In this document: positions 18,156 to 26,903 of the stretch, in pieces
How positions within the stretch are numbered: position 1 is the first letter of the stretch
Layout of the letters: each line of letters opens with the position of its first letter
The notes under the pieces: generated by a model
Seen by the model: the letters and a program-made list of their open reading frames with translations, nothing else
The model's database searches: none
Told to the model about the DNA's origin: nothing
Position numbers and translations under genes: made by a program
Assembly: GCA_035376985.1 (NCBI GenBank)
Contig: DAOSSA010000003.1
Coordinates: forward strand, 124,001 to 188,000
Reading direction: 5' to 3'
Length of the DNA: 64,000 nucleotides
From: Brevifilum sp029548365
Lineage (GTDB): Bacteria; Chloroflexota; Anaerolineae; Anaerolineales; Anaerolineaceae

Positions 18156-19369
18156 TTCGTTACGCTTGAGCTGTTGGCGGTGTGGGTTGGCGGTTTGATC
18201 CATACGCCCTGTGCTCGGTCTTCTGACCAACCGCAAGGTGCTAAATCAAGCGGGAGGGTTTCCCAACCGTGCGCAACCCGCGACCCGATTTGATCCCACC
18301 CCTCCAGTTCAGCCATCCCCCCCGGGGTTTCAACGCAGTGGGCGCCGGTTGCCACAGCCATACGCAGGGCTTGCTCGGGAGAGGCGCCCCGCAAAATACT
18401 GGCCAGGAACCCGGCGATAGCCGCATCGCCGGCACCAGTGCCTGATTTTTCCGTGACTGCAAAAGCGGGCGCCCAGATTTGCCGATCATGCCAGTCCTCA
18501 CCAAGATGCTCCAGTCCGCGCCCGCATTTTTGCCAGCGATTTGCTGGCGCTGTGCGCAGGTAAATTCCACGCTGACCGAGTTTGAACATCAGGGCTTTGA
18601 CGCCGTAACGCAGAATCCTGTCGGCCAACCCTTCCAAATGTGCCGGCTCAATAGCGTCGATTAGAGACATATCAGGCTTTGCACAGTGCTGGTCAAACAG
18701 CTTTCGATCGAGCAAAAAGATCAATTCTTCCACACTGGGAACGAACAGGTCTACCAGGGGGAGGGTATTGTCCAGGATTGTCAGCCAATCCAGGCGACCG
18801 GCCGGACCAGAAAGGTCGGGAAGGCTGAAATCAAGTGCAGTGGTCAGACCGGCGCGCCGGGCGCGCCCCAAAATTGAGACTAACTCTGCCCCTTCGCCGC
18901 GGTAGATTGAGCGCATGAGCGACGGGTATCCAAAATGGAACAGGTCGGCGCTTTCCAGGACTTCGCGGGGCAGATCGGAGGCATAAAAGGTATCGTTGAC
19001 GCCCGGGTGTTGGAGGAAGGATTGGTCTGCCCCGGGCGGGTCGATGACAATCATGACGCCGGTGGACTGACCGGGGTCAATCACCAGGTCGGCAGCCAGG
19101 TGAGGTGACACTTCATGGAGGGCATCCTGGAGCACCTGGCCGAATAGGTCATCCCCGATTTTGCCAACCAGCCGTACGGGGATGCCCAGGCGGTGCAAAG
19201 CCAGCCCGGTATTGGCGACTGCGCCGCCCGGGACAGACCTGATGCCGCCCGTGCGCATCAAGTGCCCGGGTTGAAACCGGTGTTGAAATTGCCCCTCAGG
19301 AACCGCCGAGAGATCGGGGATCACGTCCAGGCAGAGCAGCCCGGCAATGATGGCATGTTTAGCGCTCAA
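18152..19369 (-). CDS. PfkB-family carbohydrate kinase
   Basis: A ribokinase-fold sugar or nucleoside kinase, 405 residues, longer than the usual 300-330. PfkB signature 1 is VPGGAVANTGLALHRLG with VGKIGDDLFG (about residues 47-75). Signature 2 with the catalytic base is SGTGAGDAAIAGFLASIL (about 310-327). The extra length lies around residues 185-290 and in a C-terminal tail (WDQIGSRVAHGW...) absent from ribokinase. It overlaps sfsA by 4 nt (ATGA), so the two are coupled. The substrate is not deducible; the GTGAGD motif only assigns the fold and the phosphoryl transfer. Confidence 0.88.
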   Translation of the reverse strand: MSAKHAIIAGLLCLDVIPDLSAVPEGQFQHRFQPGHLMRTGGIRSVPGGAVANTGLALHRLGIPVRLVGKIGDDLFGQVLQDALHEVSPHLAADLVIDPGQSTGVMIVIDPPGADQSFLQHPGVNDTFYASDLPREVLESADLFHFGYPSLMRSIYRGEGAELVSILGRARRAGLTTALDFSLPDLSGPAGRLDWLTILDNTLPLVDLFVPSVEELIFLLDRKLFDQHCAKPDMSLIDAIEPAHLEGLADRILRYGVKALMFKLGQRGIYLRTAPANRWQKCGRGLEHLGEDWHDRQIWAPAFAVTEKSGTGAGDAAIAGFLASILRGASPEQALRMAVATGAHCVETPGGMAELEGWDQIGSRVAHGWETLPLDLAPCGWSEDRAQGVWIKPPTHTANSSSVTK

Positions 19370-19572
19370 GTTCGACCTCCTGTGTGAAATGTCATTATTA
19401 ATCTTATCATAGGGTGTGAAGCGAACTGGAAGTTAACCATCGAACCCGATCCCGCTCAACTTCGTTTTGTACTTCCACTTCTTGTTTAGAGAGCTTTTTA
19501 TTCAGGGGTTGTTTAGCTGATTTATGGTCAGTCTTTCATCTTCACCACTCACCTACCCGCTTGAGGTTGTGT

Positions 19573-20052
19573 TCACAAGTATTTTTTCAGCACGACGCGA
19601 TAAGCAGGTCGGTAAGCGGTGCGGTATGCGTCGGAGTGGTGCAGGGCGGGAAAGCCCTGTGATTTCAGGGATGCCAGCAACCCTGCCAGCTCCGGGACTG
19701 ACTCGAGAGAGGCTGCCAGGTACCTTTCCAGCCGCTCATCATCTGGATGGACCTCCTGGCTGGTGCGGATGAAGGCATCCAACAGCGTGAGAGGGTCACC
19801 CCTGCTGGCCTTAAAGGGAGCCAGGTGGACCCGCACCAATTCTCCATCCGGGCTGATCGGGTCGATAAGTGCCTCCGGCCATGGGTCAGACAGGGTTTCA
19901 AGCTCATTTTCCAGCCACTCAAGGGCAGCATCGCGATGGGTGACTGCGTGGGCTGGACCGCATGCCGCCTGGTGAATGAGTTTATACACATCCTGGGCTT
20001 GCATCAAGGGGTAGCGTTTTAAGTGATCAATGAGGATGGTTGAAATGTTCAT
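19573..20052 (-). CDS. Conserved-looking hypothetical protein
   Basis: 159 residues, no family recognised. The composition is that of a soluble, mostly helical protein: MNISTILIDHLKRYPLM, a charged middle with PISPDGELVRVHLAPFKA, and a C-terminal HHSDAYRTAYRPAYRVVL. The C-terminus is rich in Tyr, Arg and His, which could mark a nucleic-acid or phosphate site, but that is guesswork. It lies alone between the PfkB kinase (203 nt away) and the glycosyltransferase. Codon use looks like real coding sequence. Confidence 0.6.
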   Translation of the reverse strand: MNISTILIDHLKRYPLMQAQDVYKLIHQAACGPAHAVTHRDAALEWLENELETLSDPWPEALIDPISPDGELVRVHLAPFKASRGDPLTLLDAFIRTSQEVHPDDERLERYLAASLESVPELAGLLASLKSQGFPALHHSDAYRTAYRPAYRVVLKKYL

Positions 20053-20283
20053 TTGGTATCGATAATTATTCCGCTGACGCTGAAACGGTTATTGGTCTCC
20101 AGACGGCCAAGGCGATAGCCGCCAGAACAGCTACCCTCGGCTATACAGGTGGCTATACAGACAGGTGGGTCTGCTCTGCCTTTGTCAATACACACTTCAG
20201 ATACCGGGTGATGTTTGGCGACCCAGAAGAAAGCATTAATTTCCAATCGTGTGTTTTGCTGGGAACAGACAACTTTCATACCC

Positions 20284-21114
20284 CTACAGCATGCGCATCC
20301 CCAGCAAAGACCGCCAGCCGGCGATCCTTTTAAGCAAGCCTCGCAACTGCTGATACGACCGCCGCTCAGCGTAATGTCCCACCAGTGGCAGAACGTGCTC
20401 CTTGCGTTGTGTATGAAACGCCCGCCTGACTGCCTGCAACAGCCGGAGTACAGACCCCGTGGAGGTGCTGCCCTTGTGGATAATAAATACGCAGAACTCA
20501 TCGTTGATGATCAGGGGACGGTGATCCCGCATCAGCTTCAACCAAAGCGAATACTCCACCACATCCTCTTTATTCTCGTTGAAACCGCCATATTGCAGCA
20601 CCGCCGCGGTCTTCATAAAGGTATTCTCATGGGAGATAAAATTCATCATCGAAAGCGCAATCTCCAGGCTGGGCTGCAGAATGATCGTCTGGGGAAGGAT
20701 GATCCGCTTGCCGCGCCACTCGACCACGAAGTTGCCTGTCAACCACACCAGATCCGGGTTGTCTGCGAAATGACAGGCCACCTTCGACAGCGTGTCTGTA
20801 CCCAGGTAGTAATCATCGCCGTGCAGGTAATGGATAACATCGCCTGTAGCGTGGGCAGTGGCGTTGTTGAGCGCGCGTCCCACACCTCCGGGCTCGGAGT
20901 AGACCAGCTTGATCGGGTAGCGGTGCTGGTTGCGCCGAATATATGCCTCCAGGATCGTCAAAGTAGCATCTGTCGAGGGAGAATAGTTGAAGATGTGCTC
21001 GATATTGGGATAGGTTTGGTTTTCAACGCTGGCCAGGGATTGCTCCAGGAAGGGCTCACAGTTGTAAGCACAGGTAACCACGCTGATTTTGGGGTAGAGC
21101 TGGAAAGACATCAT
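20284..21114 (-). CDS. Family 2 glycosyltransferase
   Basis: A GT-A fold inverting glycosyltransferase of 276 residues. The start ATG 21114 is chosen because GGAG lies 8 nt upstream; the frame runs back to 21159 without a better site. It begins MMSFQLYPKISVVTCAYNCEPFLEQSL with SVENQTYPNIEHI, the classic GT2 opening. GGVGRALNNATAHATGDVIHYLHGDD contains the DxD-equivalent HGDDYY. HENTFMKTAAVLQYGGFNE is the acceptor-side motif. The C-terminus is basic and may touch the membrane, but no TM helix is obvious. No polysaccharide cluster surrounds it, so donor and acceptor are unknown. The region 20053-20283 after it shows no supported gene. Confidence 0.88.
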   Translation of the reverse strand: MMSFQLYPKISVVTCAYNCEPFLEQSLASVENQTYPNIEHIFNYSPSTDATLTILEAYIRRNQHRYPIKLVYSEPGGVGRALNNATAHATGDVIHYLHGDDYYLGTDTLSKVACHFADNPDLVWLTGNFVVEWRGKRIILPQTIILQPSLEIALSMMNFISHENTFMKTAAVLQYGGFNENKEDVVEYSLWLKLMRDHRPLIINDEFCVFIIHKGSTSTGSVLRLLQAVRRAFHTQRKEHVLPLVGHYAERRSYQQLRGLLKRIAGWRSLLGMRML

Positions 21115-21367
21115 AATAATTTCTCCGAAAAAGAAACCGTCTCGCCAAGTGCGCTGCAAATTTATGCTGAGGGAAAAGACAGCATGCAGGTGAACCAGGG
21201 TGAAGATTTACAGAGAAAACTCATTTTATCATAAAAGGGAGGCAATGGGGGAAAACATGCAGGTATCCGTTATTGTGCTGCTTTTCCAAAACGAAAACGA
21301 CTGGCTTGAATGGTAAAATTGAACTGTAATCCAGTAGATAATCGCTGATGACGACGAAGGAGGCACA

Positions 21368-22348
21368 ATGCGCATCCTGATAGAAAAAGATGGAAATTTA
21401 TGGCCTGAATCGACCGATCTGGATGCCGTCCGCTCTGCACTTGAAGACCCAGAAGCTCTTGTCTGGGTTGATCTTTATCACGACTCCCCTGACAAGAGCC
21501 GACAGGTGCTTTCGGAGGTGTTTAATTTTCACCCCCTCTCCATCGACGATGCGCTGGAGGAAATTCATGTGCCAAAAATTGATGATTGGGGCGATTATTT
21601 CTATCTGTCTTTAGTCGCTGTTAGAGCAGGTCAACCCCTGGATGATATTGATAAATCCATCGAGCTGGATGTGTTTTTGGGGTCAAATTATATCGTCACC
21701 TACCACCAGGAAAGTTATCCTGCTGTGGACCTGGTGTGGAACAGGCTCCTGCGTAACGAAAACCACCATCAAAACAGTCGATTAATCCTTTACCAGATCC
21801 TCGATGCGCTGACCGACGAATACATGAAAATGATCAATAATCTGGATTCGCGCGTTGTAGAAATTGAAGGCTCACTCATTCAAAAGCCAGACAAAGCATT
21901 ACTTAAGGAAGTATTTTCCATCAAGCGTTCTCTGCTCAATTTGCGGCTTATTGTTTTGCCGCAAAGTGAGGTACTGAACAAACTCTCCCTTGGCGATTTT
22001 GAGATTATTGAATACAAAGAGCGTATGTATTTCAGGGATGTGTACGATCATCTCATTCGGGTGCACGAAGTCATCGAAATTCTGCGGGAATTCGTCAACA
22101 GTGTCCTGGATATTTACTTATCCGTGGTCAACAACCAGTTGAACAACACCATTAAAATTCTCACCATCATCACCACGCTGGTCATGCTGTTTTCATTCTT
22201 TAACGAATTCTTTGGGGAGAAAATTTTCACAACCGGAAGTCAGCTTAACCAGTGGATCAGCATAACTGGTATTGGTTTGTTCTTAGCTGTATTGGTTTTG
22301 CTTCTGGTGATCATCCTCCTGCGGATGCGCCACCGCGATTGGATGTGA
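21368..22348 (+). CDS. corA: CorA-family metal ion transporter paralogue lacking the GMN motif
   Basis: 326 residues with the CorA layout: a cytoplasmic alpha/beta domain (MRILIEKDGNLWPE, FHPLSIDDALEEIHVPKIDDWGDYFYLSL, ELDVFLGSNYIVTYHQ), a long stalk helix (about 190-265) and two C-terminal TM helices ending in RMRHRDWM. In CorA the pore entrance is formed by GMN after TM1; here the corresponding sequence is FFGEKIF (about residues 281-286), whereas the nearby paralogue at 25732 has FFGMNFF. GMN changes generally abolish Mg(2+) transport in studied CorA proteins, so transport may be altered or lost. GGAGG lies 6 nt before ATG 21368. The two paralogues share the same N-terminus and are oriented oppositely. 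Confidence 0.9.
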   Translation: MRILIEKDGNLWPESTDLDAVRSALEDPEALVWVDLYHDSPDKSRQVLSEVFNFHPLSIDDALEEIHVPKIDDWGDYFYLSLVAVRAGQPLDDIDKSIELDVFLGSNYIVTYHQESYPAVDLVWNRLLRNENHHQNSRLILYQILDALTDEYMKMINNLDSRVVEIEGSLIQKPDKALLKEVFSIKRSLLNLRLIVLPQSEVLNKLSLGDFEIIEYKERMYFRDVYDHLIRVHEVIEILREFVNSVLDIYLSVVNNQLNNTIKILTIITTLVMLFSFFNEFFGEKIFTTGSQLNQWISITGIGLFLAVLVLLLVIILLRMRHRDWM

Positions 22349-22434
22349 CCGATTTCCTCCGACCATAACCCAAAGACGGGGTTTCCCCTTCAGCTCAATT
22401 CCATTGTGCAGCCGCTGTCCGGATGCCCTGCTGA

Positions 22435-23166
22435 TTAGCGCACGGCTCGGATGCACATGAAGCCCGGCTCTCGTAAGAGCTTCTCGTAATCCTCCGGTTC
22501 TGCTGCTTTAAATGCTTCCGTTGGCAGGGGCTCCAGCACCCGGTCGATGTTGAAGCCTGCCTCAATCAGCGGGTTGAACACATCCGCCAGCGAGCGCCGG
22601 TAAGTCGGCACTTCCACCGGCGGTCCAAATCCTTTCCAGGTATAGGACACTTGCTCAACCTGGAAGTAGTTGCTTTTTTCGATGAAATCAAAATACTTCA
22701 TCGCAGGGTGCTCAATGGAAAACACCAGTATTCCGTCCGGCTTTAAAACCCGTTGAAATTCGCTGAAAGTGAAGCGCCAATCGCGCACATAGTCCATCAC
22801 CAGGGGCGCCACCACCAGGTCAAACGATTCGTCCTCAAAAAACCTCAGTGGATTTTCCAGGCTGGCCTGAATGACCTGCACAGCCTCGCCCAGGCGGGCG
22901 CGGGCAAAGGTCACCATTTTTGGGTTAGCGTCCAGCGCCACGACCTGTGCCCCCTGTTCTACCAGGATCTGCGCATAAATTCCAGGGCCGCAACCCGCGT
23001 CCAGCACGCGTAGACCCCGCACGTCTGGCAGCAAACTGAGGGTTGCTGGCCGTTCGTAATAGGCATTATGCGCTTTGGTATCAATTCGGGCTGAATATTC
23101 ATCCGCCAACTGGTTGTAGGCTTCCTGAGCGATTGGCTCATTTTTGGGGTTCAGCGGATCAGCCAT
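22435..23166 (-). CDS. Class I SAM-dependent methyltransferase
   Basis: 243 residues from ATG 23166 (MADPLNPKNEPI). The SAM-binding motif I is VLDAGCGPGIYAQIL (about residues 54-68), followed by ALDANPKMVTFA (motif II), FDLVVAPLVMDYVRD (motif IV) and LKPDGILVFSIEHPAMKYF (post-motif), typical of the UbiE/Tam-like group acting on small molecules. Its ATG overlaps the stop codon of the small ORF at 23166-23342 by one base (TGATG), which argues for this start over the track-style start at 23181 and for coupled translation. The substrate is unknown. Confidence 0.9.
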   Translation of the reverse strand: MADPLNPKNEPIAQEAYNQLADEYSARIDTKAHNAYYERPATLSLLPDVRGLRVLDAGCGPGIYAQILVEQGAQVVALDANPKMVTFARARLGEAVQVIQASLENPLRFFEDESFDLVVAPLVMDYVRDWRFTFSEFQRVLKPDGILVFSIEHPAMKYFDFIEKSNYFQVEQVSYTWKGFGPPVEVPTYRRSLADVFNPLIEAGFNIDRVLEPLPTEAFKAAEPEDYEKLLREPGFMCIRAVR

Positions 23167-23342
23167 CAGGCACCTGCCCATCCTGAATCCAGAGGAGATT
23201 CCTGGTGGTCACCTTCGCCCCAGGCGAGTTTTAGAGTTAATTTATGGCGCGCGCCCTGCTTCGGTTTGTCCTTGCGGGTCACACTGACCTCGGCGCGGCT
23301 TTTGTGTTCTTTGCTTGTAAACAACCTTGCTTTTTTACTCAT
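23166..23342 (-). CDS. Small basic protein coupled to the methyltransferase
   Basis: A 58-codon ORF, beginning MSKKARLFTSKEHKSR and ending LDSGWAGA, found by reading upstream of the methyltransferase. It has a good ribosome binding site (GAGG 6 nt before ATG 23342) and its TGA overlaps the methyltransferase ATG by one base. The first 40 residues are strongly basic (Lys/Arg/His), suggesting a nucleic-acid or ribosome contact, and the last 18 are mildly acidic. I recognise no family. It may be a leader controlling methyltransferase translation or a partner protein. Confidence 0.55.
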   Translation of the reverse strand: MSKKARLFTSKEHKSRAEVSVTRKDKPKQGARHKLTLKLAWGEGDHQESPLDSGWAGA

Positions 23343-23486
23343 AAATAACCTCTTCTTTCATCAAACTTGAGATAAATTGTACCCTGCAAAAATAATCAAA
23401 AACCTGGGGCAAAAAACAGCAAATAAGGGCGCGCTTTTTAAAACAAGTGGTGAGAAACAGAAAGAAGGTTGTGGAAAATAATTAAC

Positions 23487-23500
23487 TAAACTGCTATACT
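23487..23500 (+). promoter_or_regulatory. Candidate extended -10 promoter for the SH3b lipoprotein
   Basis: TGCTATACT (TG at 23492-23493, TATACT at 23495-23500) lies about 90 nt before ATG 23591. A weak -35 (TTGTGG, 23469-23474) is 20 nt upstream, too far for a consensus promoter, so the extended -10 would have to carry it. Confidence 0.35.
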
Positions 23501-23590
23501 ATTTGTAACCCGGTCATCATCATGCAGTTTGTGGATCAACATGTTTCCAATCACGAAAATTGAGGTAAGTTCACGACAGAAGAGGTGCTT

Positions 23591-24517
23591 ATGAATTGGA
23601 AGTTATGGTTTTTGATGATTATGTTACTTATCAGCTCGTTGCTGTTGAATGGGTGCGCTTTTTTCGGCACGCAGGAGCAGCTCAGCATTCAAGATCAGGC
23701 CAGCACCGGTGTTGCCGAGACGTTGGAGGTGTTGCAAAGCGTCGAGACCATCGTGGCGATGACGATGTCTGCCGGGGAAATTGCAGAACCTACACTGGAA
23801 CCAACGGCGGAACCATCCACACCCACGGCAACCTTCACAGCGATTCCGACACAGACCATGGTTCCAACCCTGGCCTACACCGCCACATTGTCCGTACCCA
23901 TGGTATCGGTCAGCGTGCCTACGAACTGCCGTATCGGGCCGGGGGTGGCATATGACCAGGTCAGCGTGTTGTTGGTTGGAACACAGGTGGAGGTGATGGC
24001 GCGCAGCGCCGACGGCGCTTATTGGGTGGTCCGTAACCCAGGTGGAGCGGGCACGTGCTGGTTGTGGGGTTATTACGCCACGGTGCTTGGACCCACAGGC
24101 AGTCTGCCCGTTTGGGACCCACCACCCACACCAACGCCAGCTATCACCGATACACCAGCCCCATCTACATACAGCACCGGCCCGCTGGCGATTGAAAGGA
24201 ACTATACAGCCGATTTAGATCTGGGTCTATTAAATGGCGGCTCTGGCAAGGATATCAAGTATTCGTTTATTTCTTTACTCTTAAGGTCTCTCACCCCTAT
24301 CAATGGAGCCAAATTTAAAGTTTACGGTGAATTTGCGCCCAGTATGTACGACTGTTTGGGAGCCGATCTAAGTACAGACTCTATCTCTCTTTTATTCATG
24401 TCGGAGGGCACCTATGTGTGCTACAAAACGAACGAAGGGCGGCCCGGCGCTTTCCGCTTTAACGGATATGAGGGAGAAGCAATAAAAATCGGCTATACAA
24501 CCTGGAACATCCCATAA
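23591..24517 (+). CDS. Lipoprotein with an SH3b (bacterial SH3) domain
   Basis: 308 residues from ATG 23591, which has AGAGG 5 nt upstream; GTG 23585 is the alternative. A signal peptide with the lipobox LLNGC (Cys near residue 22) predicts lipid anchoring outside the membrane. A Thr/Pro-rich linker (about 60-100) leads to an SH3_3-type domain (about 102-165: CRIGPGVAYDQVSVLLVGTQVEVMARS...GTCWLWGYY), which usually binds peptides or cell-wall material. A second Pro/Thr linker (PPPTPTPAITDTPAP) precedes an unassigned C-terminal beta-rich domain (about 195-308) with two Cys. Role: cell-surface binding, ligand unknown. Confidence 0.85.
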   Translation: MNWKLWFLMIMLLISSLLLNGCAFFGTQEQLSIQDQASTGVAETLEVLQSVETIVAMTMSAGEIAEPTLEPTAEPSTPTATFTAIPTQTMVPTLAYTATLSVPMVSVSVPTNCRIGPGVAYDQVSVLLVGTQVEVMARSADGAYWVVRNPGGAGTCWLWGYYATVLGPTGSLPVWDPPPTPTPAITDTPAPSTYSTGPLAIERNYTADLDLGLLNGGSGKDIKYSFISLLLRSLTPINGAKFKVYGEFAPSMYDCLGADLSTDSISLLFMSEGTYVCYKTNEGRPGAFRFNGYEGEAIKIGYTTWNIP

Positions 24518-24593
24518 GGCATTTTCGGTTTGACTGATTTCACTGGGCTTTCGCCAGGTTTTAGATTCTGAGCTGAAACTTAGCACAGTTTAG

Positions 24594-24630
24594 AATGAAA
24601 AAAGCCCGCCAGTTTTTACTGGCGGGCTCA
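24594..24630 (-). terminator. Rho-independent terminator after the ferritin-VIT1 gene
   Basis: AGCCCGCCAGT (24603-24613) and ACTGGCGGGCT (24618-24628) form a GC-rich 11-bp stem. On the minus strand it is followed by a run of T, so it terminates the minus-strand iron-transporter transcript about 90 nt past its stop. Confidence 0.85.
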
Positions 24631-24719
24631 GGCACTTTGGGGATATTTGAAAGTGTGGATGGCCTTAAAAGGCTGTTAAACTGGCTTTGGCACTGTTCGA
24701 AGACCGGCAGGTTCTTTAT

Positions 24720-25592
24720 TTACACCTCAATTCCAAACCAGTTGCGGATGAGAATCCCGATAAGAAAGCTGATGGCAGCCACACCCAGGCTTAATCCCGC
24801 CATCTCGAGGAAGTGTTTCCCAAAGGGAAGATCCTTGGCAACGGATAAGTAGAAGTTAAAACCAGCGATGATCAACAACGAGATGGTCATCGTAATCACC
24901 AGGCTGATGATCTCATTGTTCAACAGCAAATAGGGCAGGATCAGCAGCGCCACGGTGATAATGTAGGCAATCCCGGTGGTGAGTGCGGCGCGCACCGGGT
25001 TCTTTTGGGTCTCCTCTGAGCGGGTGGAAAGATATTCCGAGGAAGCCATCGAGAGCGATGCAGCGATTCCGGTGATCAGCCCCGTGAGAGCGATGATCTT
25101 CACATCGCGGAAGGCAAAGGTCAGCCCGGCCAGCGCGCCGGTCAACTCCACCAGGGCATCGTTCAAGCCCAGCACGACCGAGCCGGCATACAGAAGGGAT
25201 TCCTCATCCAGCATGCTCAACAGCCTGGCTTCATGGTCGTTTTCGTCCTGGATGACCTTGTGCGCCTCCGGGATTTCCTCAGCGATTTTCGCATAGTTAA
25301 CCTGGGCTTTTTCCTCACCCAACTCCATCAGCTTGATGCCAAAGGTGAACCCGAACACACGGCTGATGGCAGTGTACAGCCAGACCTGGAAGCGGCTGGG
25401 CTTAACGTTCTCACCGGTGTAGCCTTTCCAGATCTCGTAGTGGCGTTTTTCATCCCGAGCAATTTGGGTGATGATCTGGCGGTTGTGCTCATCGGGAAGA
25501 GAATTGGCAATGTTGGTATAGACATGATATTCGGTGATCTCAGCCCGCTGGGCTTTGAGCAATTCTTTCAGGATTTCAGGTGATAATTCCAT
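24720..25592 (-). CDS. Rubrerythrin/ferritin-like domain fused to a VIT1/CCC1 iron or manganese transporter
   Basis: A 290-residue two-part protein. Residues 1-130 form a four-helix ferritin-like domain with metal-ligand patterns EITEYHVY (about 18-25), ARDEKRHYEIW (about 45-55) and DENDHEARLL (about 115-124). Residues 130-290 form the VIT1/CCC1 transporter: GSVVLGLNDALVELTGALAGL, then SMASSEYLSTRSEE on the cytoplasmic side and three further hydrophobic segments. Known fusions of this kind (MbfA-type) export iron and protect against peroxide or iron stress at the cytoplasmic membrane. It is a single gene with its own terminator. No Fur/DtxR box was recognised. Confidence 0.9.
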   Translation of the reverse strand: MELSPEILKELLKAQRAEITEYHVYTNIANSLPDEHNRQIITQIARDEKRHYEIWKGYTGENVKPSRFQVWLYTAISRVFGFTFGIKLMELGEEKAQVNYAKIAEEIPEAHKVIQDENDHEARLLSMLDEESLLYAGSVVLGLNDALVELTGALAGLTFAFRDVKIIALTGLITGIAASLSMASSEYLSTRSEETQKNPVRAALTTGIAYIITVALLILPYLLLNNEIISLVITMTISLLIIAGFNFYLSVAKDLPFGKHFLEMAGLSLGVAAISFLIGILIRNWFGIEV

Positions 25593-25731
25593 AGTTTCTC
25601 CTTCACCTTAAAGTGTACTTTAATTCGTTTGGCTGTTGGAAAGGGTGTATGAGGATAACAGCGCCTGGCTGTCATCGCCTGTATGTTCAGATCAGCGATA
25701 CGCAAACACAACAGAAAAAGAGCAAAAATCC

Positions 25732-26715
25732 TCACATCCAATCGCGGCGGCGCATCCACAGGAACATGATCGTCGGAAGAATGACCATGACTGCCATAAC
25801 CAGGCCGAAGCTGGCGCGGCCCGTCCAGTGGTTGAGTTGACCGCTGGCTGCAAAGAAATTCATCCCAAAAAAACCGGTCAGGAATGACAGGGGCATGAAC
25901 AGCGTGGTGATGATGGTTAACGTTTTCATGATGTTGCTCAACTGGTTGTTAACCACGGACAAATACGTATCCAATGCACCGCTGACCATATCCCGCAGGC
26001 TTTCGATGATTTCGTGTATCCGCACAAGATGGTCATGCACATCCCGGAAATACATGCGTTCCTTTTCGCTGACGATCTCAAAATCGTCGCGCGAGAGTTT
26101 GTTCAGCACCTCGCGTTGCGGGGCGACAATCCGCCGCAGGTTAAGCAGCGAACGCTTGATGGAGAAGATATCTTCCAGAATATTCTTATCGGGCTTTTCG
26201 ATCACCGTGTCTTCGATTCCGTCAATGCGCGTGTCCAGGTCGTCGATCATCCTCATATAGTCGTTAGCCAGCTCATCAATAATCTGGTAAAGGATGAACC
26301 GGCTGCCGCGCTGCAGGTGGGAATCGTTGCGCCGGAGCCTGTTCCACACCAGGCCAAGCGCTGCGACCGCCTGCTGGTGAACGGTGACGATGAAATTCGT
26401 GCCGACAAACACGTCCAGTTCGATTGATTTGTCAATGTTGCCCAGAGGCTGGTCGGGGATGATGGCGATCAGCGAGGTATACAGGTAAGAGCCCCAATCG
26501 TCGATCTTGGGCACATGGATTTCCACCAGGGCGTCATCGACTGAAAGCGGGTGAAAGTCGAAAACCTGCGTCAATACCCGGCGGCTGACATCAGGATCGT
26601 CGCCATACAGGTCAACCCAGAGGAGGGTTTCCTGGCCCTTGAGTGCGGCGCGCACTTCGTCCAGGTCTGCCGATTCAACCATTGCCTTACCATCTTTTTC
26701 TATCAGGATGCGCAT
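25732..26715 (-). CDS. corA: CorA-family magnesium transporter (canonical GMN)
   Basis: 327 residues from ATG 26715, chosen because AAGGAAG precedes it at proper spacing (a GTG six bases upstream is the alternative). It has the same layout as the paralogue at 21368: MRILIEKDGKAMVES, FHPLSVDDALVEIHVPKIDDWGSYLYTSL, a long stalk helix, TM1 with MPLSFLTGFFGMNFF (the intact GMN filter near residue 285) and a last helix ending WMRRRDWM. It should form a pentameric Mg(2+)/Co(2+) channel in the cytoplasmic membrane, gated by cytoplasmic Mg(2+). Confidence 0.94.
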   Translation of the reverse strand: MRILIEKDGKAMVESADLDEVRAALKGQETLLWVDLYGDDPDVSRRVLTQVFDFHPLSVDDALVEIHVPKIDDWGSYLYTSLIAIIPDQPLGNIDKSIELDVFVGTNFIVTVHQQAVAALGLVWNRLRRNDSHLQRGSRFILYQIIDELANDYMRMIDDLDTRIDGIEDTVIEKPDKNILEDIFSIKRSLLNLRRIVAPQREVLNKLSRDDFEIVSEKERMYFRDVHDHLVRIHEIIESLRDMVSGALDTYLSVVNNQLSNIMKTLTIITTLFMPLSFLTGFFGMNFFAASGQLNHWTGRASFGLVMAVMVILPTIMFLWMRRRDWM

Positions 26716-26903
26716 CGTCACTTCCTTATTTAGCTGCAGGATGGAAACTTTGAGAGTATGGCTCTATTTTACCATTTTGCCGCGGGAGTTTAGCGATTGG
26801 AAGGGTGTGCGATTCTTTTGTGTGCACCATTATCAAAGGTGCAGAACCTTACTTAATCCCATCAGTGCTATGTTTCGCATTAATTGTGAGATGATACGCA
26901 GTT

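Noticed and set aside
20049..20501. 150-codon frame overlapping the glycosyltransferase 3' end, and a 97-codon frame on the other strand
   Set aside because: Both overlap the real GT2 gene, have Cys/Ser/Gly-rich translations without family features, and the part outside the GT gene (20053-20283) shows no coding signature.
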